Shown in pieces: positions 24,237-38,493 of a DNA stretch of 64,000 nucleotides (the first letter of the stretch is position 1; every line of letters starts with the position of its first letter). The notes beneath the pieces were generated by a model. That model ran no database searches, was not told the origin of the DNA, and saw nothing but the letters and a program-made list of their open reading frames with translations. The stretch lies in the NCBI GenBank assembly GCA_015179125.1, contig WHVA01000052.1:124001-188000 (forward strand). Direction: 5' to 3'. The position numbers and the translations under genes are program-made. This DNA comes from Gautieria morchelliformis. Lineage: Eukaryota; Basidiomycota; Agaricomycetes; Gomphales; Gomphaceae.

Positions 24237-26852
24237 TCATTGTTTAGCACCTAGAAATTTTTCCAGGATGTTTTGCGCCTCCACGCACTCGTCAGGTTCT
24301 CGAAACACTCTGAACGCAATGTGCTGCGGTATTTCTGCTTCAGCGCGCCTTATACGCGTTTCTAGGTCATATTGCTTCCTTTCTTCCATCGTCAATGCCC
24401 CCCAAGATTTGCTACGGGGAAAAATACGTGGAAGTTTAGGCGGGGATGGTGACACCGGCGAGTGTGCCGAATAAGAGCGATGTGGCAGAATGCCAGAGTC
24501 TGAGCCTGATGCTGGCCACGACGACGAGTTGCTGAGAGAATCCACTGAAGGCATCGATTTGATCGGTTCGGGTTCCGTGTCCACCAGTGACCCACCAAGT
24601 CGGGGGGACAAGACGCGATCTCCTGCAGCACTGTGCAGTTGTCCTATCCTGGATTGCATCGAGGCCACATCGTGACCAGGTGCCGTGCTGACGTTTCTCA
24701 CAAAAATACCGACAATCTGATGAGGCCTTTCTCTCGCGAGCTCCGCATACAGCTCCATATCTTGCTCACCCGTATCTCCGACAAGGATGAAGTATGAATC
24801 GGGGAACGCGTCCAGCACCTCAACAACCCCTTGGCGCTTGCGGGTTGCAGGCGAAGATAGCAATGCGGGCAACAGAGACCGGGCGGCGTACGATTTGAGT
24901 TTGAGGGATCCTGTGCGCCACACATGAGAAACATCCTAGGCCTTATGAGTGATCGAACATACCTTCTGGAAGTGAAGAGACTTGAAAGTATTCAGTTAAA
25001 ACAGGTAAAAGTTCGAATGGCGAGTTCGACTGAGAAATAACGTGACGCCATCAAGATAAGTACGATCTCGTGACATTTAAACTCACAACGTAGTGAAAGC
25101 GGACACCTAGCCATTGGAGAGTCATGTTGGGATTAGCGCCTGAGCTCAGAGAGAAATTTGCTAACCCTTCTCCCACAAAGATTTGTACCAGTCCACCATG
25201 CTATGGACGACAAGCTCCTCCAAGTGACGCACGAACACATTCCGGAATACATGTTTAGCACCTTGAAGGACGCCAGCGTGTTTGATTGTATCGTCGATAT
25301 CGGAGATGAGACGGACAGGCACATGGGCTGTTGGCAGTGAAATGGTTATGTGGTTCTGTACTGCTGGAACGGGAGCTGCTGATAGCAGCTGCGGGGAGGA
25401 TGCCGACGTAGATGGCAGCGATGACTCAGATAGCAGATGAGAACGTGACGCATTATCGCGCTGATGCAGAGAGTTAAGGGCAGGTGAAGAATGTGGGGAT
25501 GGTGAAGGCGAAGGTGAATGTGGAGGCCGCGCGCACACTTCGGCTTGCACGACTACAGGATACTCGATATCCTGCTCTCCAAAAGGGATATGCAAAGTTG
25601 GGGGATGTGTAGCCAGTTGATCCCAGGGAATGTTGAATGTCGTCTGGAAAGCTCCTTGGGGACTAGTGGTCACGTATTTAGTGGCCAGCGGCTCGAAGTC
25701 GGTATCAGATCCATCCTTCATATCTTGCGCGTCTGAAGGGCCACGATCTGGGTGAGGACAAAAAATGGAAAGGCGGATCATCCTGTTAGGGAGAGCGCTG
25801 GACCAAAAAGGTTGAAGGCGGGAGTCCAGGTTCGCATGCAGTCTCCGGACTGCATAGTCAACCATTTGTGCTTGACGGGAATCAGGCGGAGGTAAGAGCG
25901 TTGGGGTCGCAGGAGAGGTGGGCGTGGGTGGATCCGATCTCGAGGGTATGGGGTCTGTATGAGAGAAGTTATACGCATCCGACTTCGCGTTCGTATATTG
26001 GTTGAGGACCTCATCTTGGCGGAGAACGTCAGGGGCATTCTCACTTGTGGGATGCGACACATCATCACTCGAGGCATAAGATAGTGACGCCGACGAAGGA
26101 TATGTGGACATATCCCTAAATTGTGCATCAAGAGCTTCTAATTCTGTCTGCTCTGTATTTTCGGCGGTTGTAGAAGGGAATCCTATAACGTCAACGTCTG
26201 CTGGTGGGTCAAATATCTGTGAACCACGGGGTTTCCCCTGCGAGGATGTACCAAGGGTCGCGGAGACGGTGGGGAGCTTTGGAAGTGCAGCATACCCTGT
26301 CAGGAAAACCTCGGTGAGCTTATGTGTCTGGTTGAAATCACCACTGCAATAGTAATTGTTACATACCTTTAGCAAGGCGATAGAACGCTCGCTGGGAGCG
26401 TGTCGCGGCTTCCAGAGGACGCACGCTTGAGGCAAAGCCGGAAACATAGACATCCAAACCAAATTCCGCGCCTAGTGACATGGTACTCATGTTCGTATAA
26501 ATATATAATGATAGTTACAATGAATCTCACCACGTTCGTTCATCCTGGAAGGGTCTTTATAGCGTCTTACGGCCCAGCCAGGGAAGAGCTGTACTTTCTC
26601 CACGCCGATGTCCACCCGCTGCAAGTCGGTGGACGAACCATACGGCCTCCTCAGTGCCTGTTTGGCCCATTGATCCCAGCTCTGCCTCGAACCATCTTCT
26701 TTAGACCCGCGCACGCGCGACGACACGGATTCATATGTCGCCTTGTAGTCCATCTGCCCAACATAGTCCTTGAAAGATGTTAGACGGGAAGACGTTAGAG
26801 CCTTCCAAGACGTAGGAGCCATATTAGAACCGGGGCGGTTATGTGAAGACAT
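24237..26852 (-). CDS. APP1: App1-type phosphatidate phosphatase (DUF2183)
   Basis: App1 is a Mg-dependent phosphatidate phosphatase of actin patches that turns phosphatidic acid into diacylglycerol during endocytosis. The start at 26852 (MSSHNRPGSNMAP) precedes an N-terminal region with PGWAVRRY and YVSGFAS. Then comes a long Ser/Pro linker. The HAD-like catalytic domain has RLISDIDDTIKHAGVL (DxDxT motif, about 25300), FRNVFVRHLEEL, WEKG at the intron, then SLKLKSYAARSLLPALL, DSYFILVGDTGEQDMELYAE and RPHQIVGIFVRNV. All catalytic landmarks are present. The C-terminal tail is polar and ends EKFLGAKQ. Length about 750 residues, somewhat longer than yeast App1. Its promoter is shared with TPT1 and carries a MITE. 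Confidence 0.9.
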
Positions 26853-27022
26853 CGAGCATTAACTATACATATAGCAATCTCAGCAACCTGGGTCAGTGGC
26901 TTTTCGCGTTAGAATGTCTCGAGAGCGCCGAACATGGTCCAATAATAATGTTCGAAAGTGCCGCGGGTTTATTTGTACAAATTGAGGGATGTACAGCCCA
27001 ACATTTCCTTTTCGAGCGACAC

Positions 27023-27482
27023 GCAAAAATAGCAATTAGCGCCAGGATGATAGACACCTCCCCGAGCACCCCTTTGGGACTTGGACGAGAAGTGAATTAA
27101 CATAAACATAAAACATAAAACAAAGTAAACTTGTGTTGGACGACCACCGCTGAATCTTAACCTATTGACCCACAATAAACAGTTGTATATTTCTCTAGAC
27201 TATTGTCCGCAATAAACAGTTCTATGAAGTGGAGAACAATGACATTAAACCTATTGACCCACAATAAACAGTTGTATATTTCTCTAGACTATTGTCCGCA
27301 ATAAACAGTTCTATGAAGTGGAGAACAATGACATTAAACCTATTGACCCACAATAAACAGTTGTATGAAAACAATGACATTTCTCTAGACTATTGTCCGC
27401 AATAAACAGTTCTACGAAGTGGAGAACAATAGTACGAGTCCACCAATCTCCCAAGTATCCTGGCGCTAATTGCTATTTTTGC
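27023..27482. mobile_element. MITE-like element with 26-bp perfect terminal inverted repeats
   Basis: The left end (27023-27048, GCAAAAATAGCAATTAGCGC...) and right end (27457-27482) are exact reverse complements over 26 bp. The 460-bp element has no coding capacity and carries about three 89-bp tandem units. I do not see a clear target-site duplication (only a possible AC dinucleotide), so the superfamily is unknown. It sits between the divergent ATGs of APP1 (26852) and TPT1 (27609). Confidence 0.7.
27161..27430. repeat. 89-bp tandem repeat, three units
   Basis: Unit 1 (27161-27249) and unit 2 (27250-27338) are identical. Unit 3 (27339-27430) is a variant with a small insertion. Each unit itself holds two copies of CAATAAACAGTT. 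The identity of units 1 and 2 points to very recent duplication. AATAAA is present in every half-unit. Confidence 0.9.
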
Positions 27483-27608
27483 ACTTTGTGCCAAATTGGG
27501 CGTCATATGTTCCGAGTCACTGCACGAACATTTGTTCAACCGCGCCCCAATAACTTCAGACATCACTACGTCTATCCCACATCTAAAGAAGAAAGGCATA
27601 TTGCGCTT

Positions 27609-28550
27609 ATGCCATACAGAAAACAGAAGTTTGGCCAACTTCAGACAGAGAGCCCTATGGAGGAGCAGGTCTCCAGGAAGCTAACATACATCTTGAGGCA
27701 TAATGCGATAAAACAAGGAATTCACATGCGCAAGGATGGCTTTGTAAAGGTGACCGAACTCGTGAGTCCCTCGATATCATATCTTCAGAACATCCTCAAA
27801 TTCTCGCCAGCTTGCCCTCCCCTACTTTCATTCGCTAGATTTCATGACCTTGGAGCGTGTTGTGGCCCAAGACAACAAGAAGCGGTATACCCTTTTGTAT
27901 GAACCTGAAACATCTGGTGCCGAAAGTATGTGGTGGATACGTGCGAATCAGGGTCATTCTATTGAGGTGCCATCCATCCAGTCATCTTAGCAGAGTGGAT
28001 CTTACGTTTGCCCGCAGACTGTGGAAATAGACATGATCCCAGTCACTTCGCCTGAGCAAGTCATCATGGCTGTCCATGGTACTAACAAAAGGGCATGGGA
28101 GCGAATCGGTGTGTATGCTTATTGAGAGACATTCATGCTAATCCGGACCTTCCGCTAGCCGTGGAGGGTCTTTCAAGGATGAAAAGGCAACACATACACT
28201 TTGCCCAAGGTATTCCTGGTTCCGGGGTAATCAGTGGTAAGAAGGAACGGTTCATGGCATAGAACTTCTCTTTGACGCTAAGTTTACAAGGCATGCGCAC
28301 AACATCTCAAGTATACATACATCTCAACGTGCCTATGGCCCTTGAGGCCGGACTAAAGCTCATGATTTCATCTAACGAGGTGGTTTGCTGCCCTGGGGAT
28401 GAGAATGGTTTTGTGAGCCCGCGGTTCTTCAGACGAGTCGAGTGGGCAGGCAACCGGCAAGCTGTACCAGGGTGGGACAAACCTCGACAATTTCTATCCC
28501 CGTCAACCCCTATCAAGGAAACACTATCCCAGCCTGACAGTCCTCACTGA
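27609..28550 (+). CDS. TPT1: tRNA 2'-phosphotransferase
   Basis: Tpt1/KptA removes the 2'-phosphate left at the splice junction of tRNAs by fungal-type ligation, passing it to NAD+. Conserved residues are all visible in order: the Arg-His of TYILRHNA, DGFVKVTEL, KKRYTLLYE, the R..QGHS core (IRANQGHSI), VHGTNKRAW, then RMKRQHIHFAQ, the spliced VISGMR, YIHLN, and SSNEVVCCPGDENGFVSPRFF. Several short introns; the one ending TTTACAAG at about 28291 joins ISG and MRTT in frame. Start at 27609 (MPYRKQKFG) is preferred; 27657 (MEEQVSRKL) is the alternative. About 240 residues, normal size. Confidence 0.9.
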
Positions 28551-28987
28551 CGGCAGCCGTCCGCCGCCATTCATGAGTCGTGGCCTGAGCATGCATTGGC
28601 ACGCAGACATCCCCGGGCGCTGCTAGTTTGCTACGCCACCAGCTGAGGAGATCCTTTTGGTGTGGCTGGGCTAGGGGAGCGGCTTCAAGGAATTATTTAT
28701 ATACCGCATGCTAATACTGGTATTACTCGAATTCCTAACGGGGGGGAAGGCTCAGAGATGGGTTGACCCGGTCATTAATATGTGTTCCGACCACCATACT
28801 TATTGCGCTGTCTATTGAATAAAGCAGCGAGGAAAAAAATCGTCTTACATGTACCGGTGTCTGGTCTATTTGACTTTGATTGGCGCTGTGGACGTGGCAA
28901 TTCACGTCGTAGCACTGTTTGTTGCATCCACAACTGACAACGCGACGCCGCGCTACTTTCAGTAGCGACAGCGTCAAGGCTCCAGCA
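28551..28987. other. intergenic TPT1 to RTC4-like gene
   Basis: It holds a short G-run at 28739-28747 and AT-rich words that could serve the promoter of the next gene (TATATACC near 28699). No coding signal. Confidence 0.4.
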
Positions 28988-31765
28988 ATGGAGCAAATAC
29001 GGCATAAACTAGACCAAGGTCGATATCACGACCTGCAACCGCTTGGCCGCACTAAACCTGCCAGAGGCGTTGTCTATGAGGACCTTGGTCGCACTGAGTT
29101 CAAGACGAGCTCTAAGACGAATGGCACAACCTCCAAGCGTCAGGGGATCCTGTATGACAAAAACGAAATCGACGATAACGCCTCAAGTGAAGACGATGCT
29201 GATTTGCTCTCGCCAAAACATGGTTCTTCGCCACTGAGTATACCACCGACAGGTCACAAGACATCCACGGCTCCTCGGAAGAAGAACCAGGCAAGTCTCA
29301 ATGCCAGTGGCCATTTGTGTAGTCTCATTCACAGGGCGTGTCCACTGTTCAGTCTATAGATAAGACTCGCATGACCCCTTCCACCTCTAGCTCCCGCTCT
29401 AGGGTGAAGCCTCGTCCAAATTTTCGAGGCGCCGAACAACCTGATACCAAGGAAGAATACAGGCCGAGATCTTCTACCCGTGGATCTTTCTGTGCTTCCG
29501 TTGCCGATATGCCACCGTCCAACCAGCTTGCCCTTCAGCGATCGCAGAAACGACCTTCTCGTGAGCTTGGTCATGGAACCTCCCCACTCGAGGAGCTCAG
29601 CCCCAACAGAGCCAAGGGCCCGAAGAAAGAAGGTAAACGCGAGCCGGAACCATTTCCAATGCAGGACGACTGCGATGCTACTAAATCCGAGTCCAAGAGT
29701 CATAAGAGGCCAGAGAAATCCAGACGGAAACGTGAACCAGAACCTTTCCCAATGCAGGACGACTGTGATTCTAAATCCGAATTCAAGAGTCAAAATCGTA
29801 AGCAACGTCGTCGAGACCCTGCACCATTTCCACTGGCAATACCATCCCCAAGTCATTCACCGCGCAGGTAATTACTGTCAAACATATCCACATTATTTCC
29901 ACTCCGGGCTCAGTGAACTCGTAGCAAGGAAGACGCGGCCTGTAGTATCACACAACGTTTTCCTCATGATAGTCATTCTACACAAGGTGCCCCGGACGGT
30001 GAAGAGGATGAAGAGGATGAACTTGCTTTGACTGATCACGACGCTCATGTCGCTTTAGCATATGGTGGTCCCCGCCCATTTCCGATGCCAATACCCCAAT
30101 TTCTTCAACAGTCCACAGATGAGGTATCAGGTTCGAAACGGTCAGCGGGAGACAATAATGAACAGAGAGTGAAGAAGCGATCTCGATCGTGAGCGGAAAG
30201 TCCTTTTGATAGCTGTTGTCTAACCTCCTTGAGTAGCTCCCCCGACCCCAACGCCTTCGATGATTTCAGTTCCCTTTCATTAGCAGGCGAGGGTCATGGT
30301 ACCTCTCATCGTGTTGTCTCCAGCTCCAAATGACTTATTTTATATGCAGTGGATCCATCATCAATTTGCCCTTATTGTGACGAACCCTGGCCATCCGCCC
30401 CTTCCCCTACGCTGTTATCTCTCCTCGAGCGTACGAAGCGCAAATCATATACCGATCCTCGCCCTGGCAATGCCTTTGGTCTCAAAGCACCGCTGGCCGC
30501 ATTTATTGAACTGTGTCAGCGTCACCGATTCGAGATGACGCATCTTCCGCTTGCCCTAGAACGTGGCTGGCCCACACGCTTAGATTTTGCAAGTCTTCCG
30601 AAACGTATTAGAGGCTTCAAAAGGCAGTTGAAGCGTTTCATTGATCACCCATATGAGAGCCAGTTCTGGAATGAAATCAGGGAGGACGTAAAGGAGGTGG
30701 GAAGACTAAAAGTTGTCAGCGTCAGCGGTCAATATGCGACTTTTGAGAGGACGCAGCCTGGATAGTAAGCCAAACAGTCTGTGTTTATTTTATTTTATTG
30801 TTTTAACCGAGATGGGGTTCAGTTATGGAGAACAAGGCTCTATTATTATTCATCAAACACTTTACTCGTTATTCCCTCCAGATGATATGCCATTGACATC
30901 TGTTGATCCACTCACACCGGACCAGTTTCTAACACGCGTGCTTGTGCCCGAATCCGCCGTGCTCCTCATCCAAGAAGACATGCGTCTTTCGACTAAGGCA
31001 GAGGCCTTACGTGTGTTGGACGAAAGCAAAAAGTATGGTCTCGCCATGTTCCCTGAACAAGCACAAGGTGAAGAAGCGGCCGAAGTTGGCGAGCAACTCG
31101 CTAGGGAGAGGGCCAGGGAGAGAAGAAAGTTACTAGAAGAGAGGGGGGAAGCGGACGCGGATGTGAAGCGACAGGTGGAACGAGAGCACAGACTGGCCAG
31201 GAAAGCGAAGGGATCGGATAAAGGCCAGTCTGCCGCGAAAGGAATGGGAAAGGCAAGTCACAAGTCCATATCGTCACCCCCCAGATTGAATCCATACGTC
31301 ATGTATGGTGTCCCTGCGCAGCCGGCACAGAAAGACAACCAGGACATGGAATGGACATTCAACTTACGGGATGTACCTTCGTCTCCTGACGGCGAGGACG
31401 TAGACTTCGATGAGATGGCTGCGAGGTATGAGGGCAGTACGGAGCCAAGAAAGTGGTCAAAAAAGCGGACTAAATCGGACGTCGGAGTTATGGAAAATGA
31501 TTCAACCCCCAAACCTCGAGAAAATATGCGTAGGACGGTTCAAAGGTACAATTTAGACGACTCGAGCGATACGGATCCTGCCAGCAAGAAAGCTACCCTA
31601 CAACCGAAGCAGGCAACCAAGCAGCGAGGGGATCAAGGTGTTGGTGTAGCTCTTGGGCAGACTAAGAGGAAAAAGAAAGGAATGACCAAGGATAAGTCAG
31701 CAGCGTCCGATGCGGAAGGTAGTGCCCATAGTAGTAGTTGGTTACTTGACGACATTAGCGAGTGA
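28988..31765 (+). CDS. RTC4: RTC4-domain protein (restriction of telomere capping 4-like)
   Basis: The defining part lies at 30350-30860: CPYCDEPWPSAPSPTLLSLL, DPRPGNAFGLKAPLAAFIEL, CQRHRFEMTHLPLALERGWP, KRIRGFKRQLKRFI, QFWNEIREDVKE, SVSGQYATFERTQPG, and, after an intron, YGEQGSIIIHQTLYSLFPP. This is the RTC4-like domain; yeast Rtc4 affects growth of cdc13 mutants, biochemical role unknown. The N-terminal half is basic and Ser-rich with a repeated (R)EPEPFPM motif. The C-terminal half is charged, with a helical RERARERRKLLEE stretch, NLDDSSDTD and a nuclear-type basic patch TKRKKKGM, ending WLLDDISE. Length about 800 residues in five or six exons, longer than the yeast protein. Start at 28988 (MEQIRHKLDQGRY). 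Confidence 0.8.
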
Positions 31766-31986
31766 GCTTGAAGACCAGGCACGGTACTTTATCGTTCAAC
31801 TTTTAATGTTATAAATATTGTCAATTCTTCAGCTTTAGCTTACCTTTAAACATGTTAATCTGTATGGGAGCAGCAATTCTTTGTGCTGTCATATACATAT
31901 GGTTATTTTACAAGTCGTTGGCACTTCAGCACTGCACTGAGAGCGGGGTGTGAAATTGAACTTGACCGCGACTCTCAGCATCAAGC

Positions 31987-34211
<2,225 letters not shown>

Positions 34212-34319
34212 AAACTCTGCTCATGCGTGCTTGATTTGCTCCTATCTTACCTATGATTCCCAACTTTCTGCCCTGTGTTATGTTGCCGTCGTACATAAAA
34301 AATAAAGTATAGGTCAATT

Positions 34320-35572
34320 CTACAATTCCTTGTGTAGATTCGGCTCGCCCAGCAGTATAGTACTAGTCTCGGAAGTCAGAGTGAATGGGGATTGCGTGGC
34401 TGTCTGTGTGAGAATCTCTTGAACAACATGATCGACCCCGTATATGTCTGGTGTGGGAGTTGAGCCTGATGGTAGAGTAGTGAACGCTGCGTCATCAATC
34501 GTCGGAACGAACACCGTTGAAGCCGGGGACAATGCTGTCATCGTCGCTACAGTCACGACGGTACCAGTCTCGGTAAGGCCGGCCTTAAGCATTTCGACAT
34601 CACGACTGAATTCGGGAATAAACCGCGTCCACCAAAACGCAATTCGTATGCCTTTGTCAATCACACGCTGCTTCAGGATGAAAAGGACGACCAGGAAGAA
34701 GAAAGATACTGCGGCGAAAATTAGGAGGCGATCAAGCCAGTCCGACTTTTCAAGAGCGGTGATGAGGTGCTTGGACGTGCTAAGGAGAGTGGAGAGGGTA
34801 TCATGTGCGGCAGTCGTAGAACGTAAATTGGCCGACGATTGCTCTAACAACTGTAAGTGGCAAGAGGTAGAGAGTGAGCCATTGGACACACCTAACATTT
34901 GGGAAGAAAGGACAGAACGCTCTAGTTCGCCCTGCATCAAACCGATGGTTCGACGTAAAGCTTCTGTGACATCGTTGCTTGCATTGATGAGGGCATCCCT
35001 GACAGCATTTGGAATCAGCACGGAAGACTTAAGCAGAGGTCACCTACCCCGTCTTCTCGTCGGAAGACTTCTCGGACATCATCGTAGATTTCAGTAGTTC
35101 ATGCCGGTTCGATATTGCCATGGAATCGATAGCGCGTTTTGAAGTCAACAATGCTACACGGGTATTTTTTCTCATCCTGACAATTAACCATATCTCGGAA
35201 ACTGCCCGGGAGTATATGGAGTAAAACCTACTGATCAAAGGATTTTGTAAATTGTTGGGCGCGATGAGCCACTTCCCGCCGCTCTCGTTCCCGCTCTTGG
35301 TCCTCTACTAGTGAATCAAGGGTCTACGATAGATAACTATAAGATCATACATATTGACGTACATTTTCGGCAGACATGCTGACCTGAACATTTTTGCCAA
35401 AGAGTTCCAAGTCCTCCTGTAGCTCAGCTGCATACCGTTGCTGAGCTGCCAGTGATCCTTTAAATTCTCGTAAACGAGGTATTTGGAACTCTTCCAGATC
35501 CTTCTGACGCCTTGTCAACGACTCCACGAGATTTGCAGTTTCTTTCTGGATAGTGCAGGGCAAGGGAGGCAT
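34320..35572 (-). CDS. SEC20: SNARE protein Sec20
   Basis: Sec20 is the Qb-SNARE of Golgi-to-ER retrograde fusion. The start at 35572 (MPPLPCTIQKETANL) leads to an N-terminal helical domain (RRQKDLEEFQIPRLREF, LAAQQRYAAELQEDLELFG), then QFTKSFDQMRKNTRVALLTS. The SNARE motif runs SNDVTEALRRTIGLMQGELE to STLLSTSKHLITALEKSD. It is followed directly by the membrane anchor LLIFAAVSFFFLVVLFIL. After the anchor a lumenal tail of about 100 residues ends HKEL, close to the HDEL/KDEL retrieval signal; yeast Sec20 ends in HDEL. Several introns of about 50 nt. Divergent from the methyltransferase gene by only 32 bp. Confidence 0.9.
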
Positions 35573-35604
35573 ATGGGCTGTTACAGCGTACTTGTTGTGA
35601 CGCG

Positions 35605-36631
35605 ATGGAGCTCCTGCCTAACACAAACGAGCAATACGAGACGAAAGAATACTGGTGGGTGCGTCGACCATGAACCCGTAATTCTCACATCATATCAACA
35701 GGGATCAACGATATCGCAAGCGAGTAATACCCATAGACTAGTAAACTTGGACTCTCAAATACGTTACCTTCTGATCGCCAGTGAAGCCCCCGATGCTTCG
35801 TTTGATTGGTTCAAGTCATATTCACAACTTTCCGATATCATTCACGAATTCGTGATGCCTGACTCTCGCATCCTCATGTTGGGCTGCGGAAATTCAACAT
35901 TATCAGAAGAGGTTAGCTCGTTGTTCATCGCGGCTGCCGCTTCTCGACTTCAGACCCCCGGGTCAGATGTATGATGCAGGATATACGAAAATAACAAACG
36001 TGGATGTGAGCTCTTTTCCTTGTCTATTTGACGATCTTAAAAGGCATGACACGTTCTCGACGTTATCACCAGTTCTCGCCCGTGCTCATTGAAAACATGC
36101 GTGCAAAGCACACGATCAAGAGGCCCGGCATGCAATGTATGCCATGTTTTTTTGCAGCGTCCCTAAGCACGATTTACTAGAGTTTTCCTTAGGGTTAGAG
36201 ATGGATGTCCGCTCGCTGACGTTTGAGCGCAACTCTTTCGACGTTGCCATCGATAAAGGTTTAGTTGTTTCAGTGTATCCTAAACTGTACATTGTATTGA
36301 CTCCACTTTACGATCTACTAGGCACCATGGATGCCATGATGACAACTAAAGGTGATGTCTGGGTAAGCCACGAGGGAGGCTCAATTCATCATTTCGACTG
36401 AGTTGTTTATAGAATCCTTCTCCGCAAGTGATTGAGAACTGTACAAAGGAGGTCGACGAGGTATTGCGAGTTCTTTGTTCTGAAACAGGTGTCTTTCTCT
36501 ACTTGACGTTTGGACAACCTCACTTCCGACGTCGATACCTACAACGAGATGGTACCACACTCCACGTCAGAGAACTCGGTGATGCGTTTCATTACTACCT
36601 ATATGTTCTCTTGAAGATGCCTGCAGAATGA
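35605..36631 (+). CDS. EEF1AKMT4-like protein methyltransferase
   Basis: A class I SAM-dependent methyltransferase of the METTL13/EEF1AKMT4 type; human EEF1AKMT4 methylates a lysine of eEF1A. Seen: MELLPNTNEQYETKEYW at the start (35605), APDASFDWFKSYSQL, motif I SRILMLGCGNSTLSEEMYDA, NVDYSPVLIENM-like sequence around 36050-36100, MDVRSLTFERNSFDVAIDKG, MDAMMTTKGDVW, and ENCTKEVDEVLRVL with FLYLTFGQPHFRRRYL near the end. About 215 residues, the expected size. Introns are numerous, and one junction near 35725-35785 does not resolve into a clean frame by eye, so a tiny exon or unusual splice may be present. Convergent with the NASP gene 116 bp away. Confidence 0.85.
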
Positions 36632-36747
36632 CATATCCTGTCTGCATCAATTGCCGGTTTTCCGTGCCCTACGGATTATTACCTTAATACATAAGTAGTC
36701 GAAGGGGGGAAATAGAAACCATAATCAATCTCTGTGGCTTACACCGC

Positions 36748-38305
36748 TCAATCTGCTTTGATCTTCTTTTCCGGCGATCCTGCAATTTCGCCATCATCAG
36801 CCTTCCGCTTTTCTGCTGTGGACGCCGAGGTTTTTTTCTTTCTCCTGACCACCATTGAGGTCAGATCGTTCACTTGGTTCGAACTTGGGTTGGTGGCGGC
36901 TCCGTTAAGATCGCGATCGAGTTCATGTGCCACAAGGTCGGGCACGGATGATTCGGCGATATCTGGTGAGGACTTCAATTCTTCAATCTGCGATTCGGGA
37001 TTAATGTTAGGCAAGGCTTGAACCAGCATTGTCTACTAACCTTTAGGGACACATCCTCCAATAGCTGTTGTAACTCTTTCACTTCGACTTCCAGTTGTGC
37101 CTCCGACAATTCGTCCAGACTGAGCTCAGCGCCAATTCTATTCGAAGTCGCTTTTCCTTTGCCTTTGAGGTCGACCTTCACTTCTGCGCTATTCATTGTT
37201 GAAACTGTCTTCAAACGTGAAGTGATCTCGTCCAGTCTGGCTTGGACACTGGCCTCTGCCTTTCTTGCGTGTTCGATTGCATGTGCGAGACGACCAGCAG
37301 TCATGTCATAAACAATGCAAAGTTTATAGTGCACTTCAGCAATTTGGCGAGACGATAATGGAAGGAGGTTGGATTTGAGAGTGACTGCAGCATTGTAGTC
37401 ACTGACAGCCTGCTCGAGTTTTTCTATACATTATGGTCAATCAATGTACAAGAGCCTGAAAGACGGCATACCAGTCTCAAGCGACACATCACCTAGTGCG
37501 ATGTATGTGTCAGCAAGCTTAAGTTTCGCCTCATCATCTGAATTTGTCTGTGCCTCATACAAGGACCGCGCAACTTCAAGCACTTCCCAGGCCGCGTTGA
37601 AATCATCTTCTGGTTCTCCATCTCCTTCCTCGTCGTCGCCACTCTCTGCGTTTTCGTCGTCGTCGTGGTCTTCCGCCAGCATATTTGTGGCCTCGGCGAA
37701 TAGATCTACGGTCTGTTCTTCGCGATCAGTCTCCCTAATTTCAAGGACTTTGTTATCATTTTCGAATATCGCATCTTCTCCAAAGTGGATCCGTGCGTCT
37801 GACGCGTTCAAACCAGAGCCTGAGGCTGTAGGACGTGTCAAATAATCAAGTTAATAAAAGGTGACGAGAACATTGCATGCTTCAAAATGTACCTTTGGTC
37901 CCATCATCGTCCCCTTGGAGTGCTGCCGAAGTCTCCTCCTTGCCTAGAACTGAGTTCTGTGCGATTGCGTTTTCCAACAATGCCTTCCCGTATGCGAAAT
38001 AGATATCGACGCATGCAGGAGAGGCATCACCATGCTTATTTGTCCTGAGAAGCAGGCCTAAGTGTCCTGGCGCGTCGAACGCGTCGAAAAGGCACGACAT
38101 ACATGAGCTCAAGTGCGGTGGCATAGTGCTCGACAGCCTGTTCAAAATTTTGTATAGCATAGGCGCGTTTTGCCTGTTCCAGAGATTCCTCGATCGTGAC
38201 TTCGGCAGACGCCACCCCTTCTCCAGCAGGTGCAGGTTTGCTTGGTCTGTCATAACGTGAGTGATGTGGTAAACATATAGAAGGATGCACACACTCAGTG
38301 GTCAT
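36748..38305 (-). CDS. NASP/Hif1-type histone H3-H4 chaperone (SHNi-TPR)
   Basis: This family binds histone H3 (or CENP-A, as fission yeast Sim3) and passes it to assembly factors. The start at 38305 (MTTE) is joined by a 44-nt intron to PSKPAPAGEG. TPR motifs: LEQAKRAYAIQNFEQAVEHYATALEL, then PACVDIYFAYGKALLENAI, interrupted by a strongly acidic stretch (about 37620-37680, DDDENAESGDDEEGDGE), then FNAAWEVLEVARSLYE and KLADTYIALGDVSLE, then KLEQAVSDYNAAVTLK and HYKLCIVYD. The acid-interrupted TPR is the signature of the family. The C-terminus has a coiled coil (LSEAQLEVEVKELQQLLEDV) and a basic tail with VVRRKKKT and EKRKADD. About 400 residues, normal. Confidence 0.88.
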
Positions 38306-38493
38306 GAGGATGGTGTTGGCGTTATCTAGTGTGAAGCAGGTGAGAGTCGGAGGAAAGCGATGGTCAGCGCTTGCATTGCTTATTCAGGGTAAAAATTATT
38401 GAATATCTTTGTACATATGCATATGAGTCGTCTCCACCTTTAAACTAACTGACAGTCCCTATACACTATAGAAGGTAATGTGATAGAAAGAGG

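Noticed and set aside
27161-27430. Tandem repeats as a CRISPR array
   Set aside because: Units are 89 bp, directly adjoining and identical with no spacers, and the host is a eukaryote.
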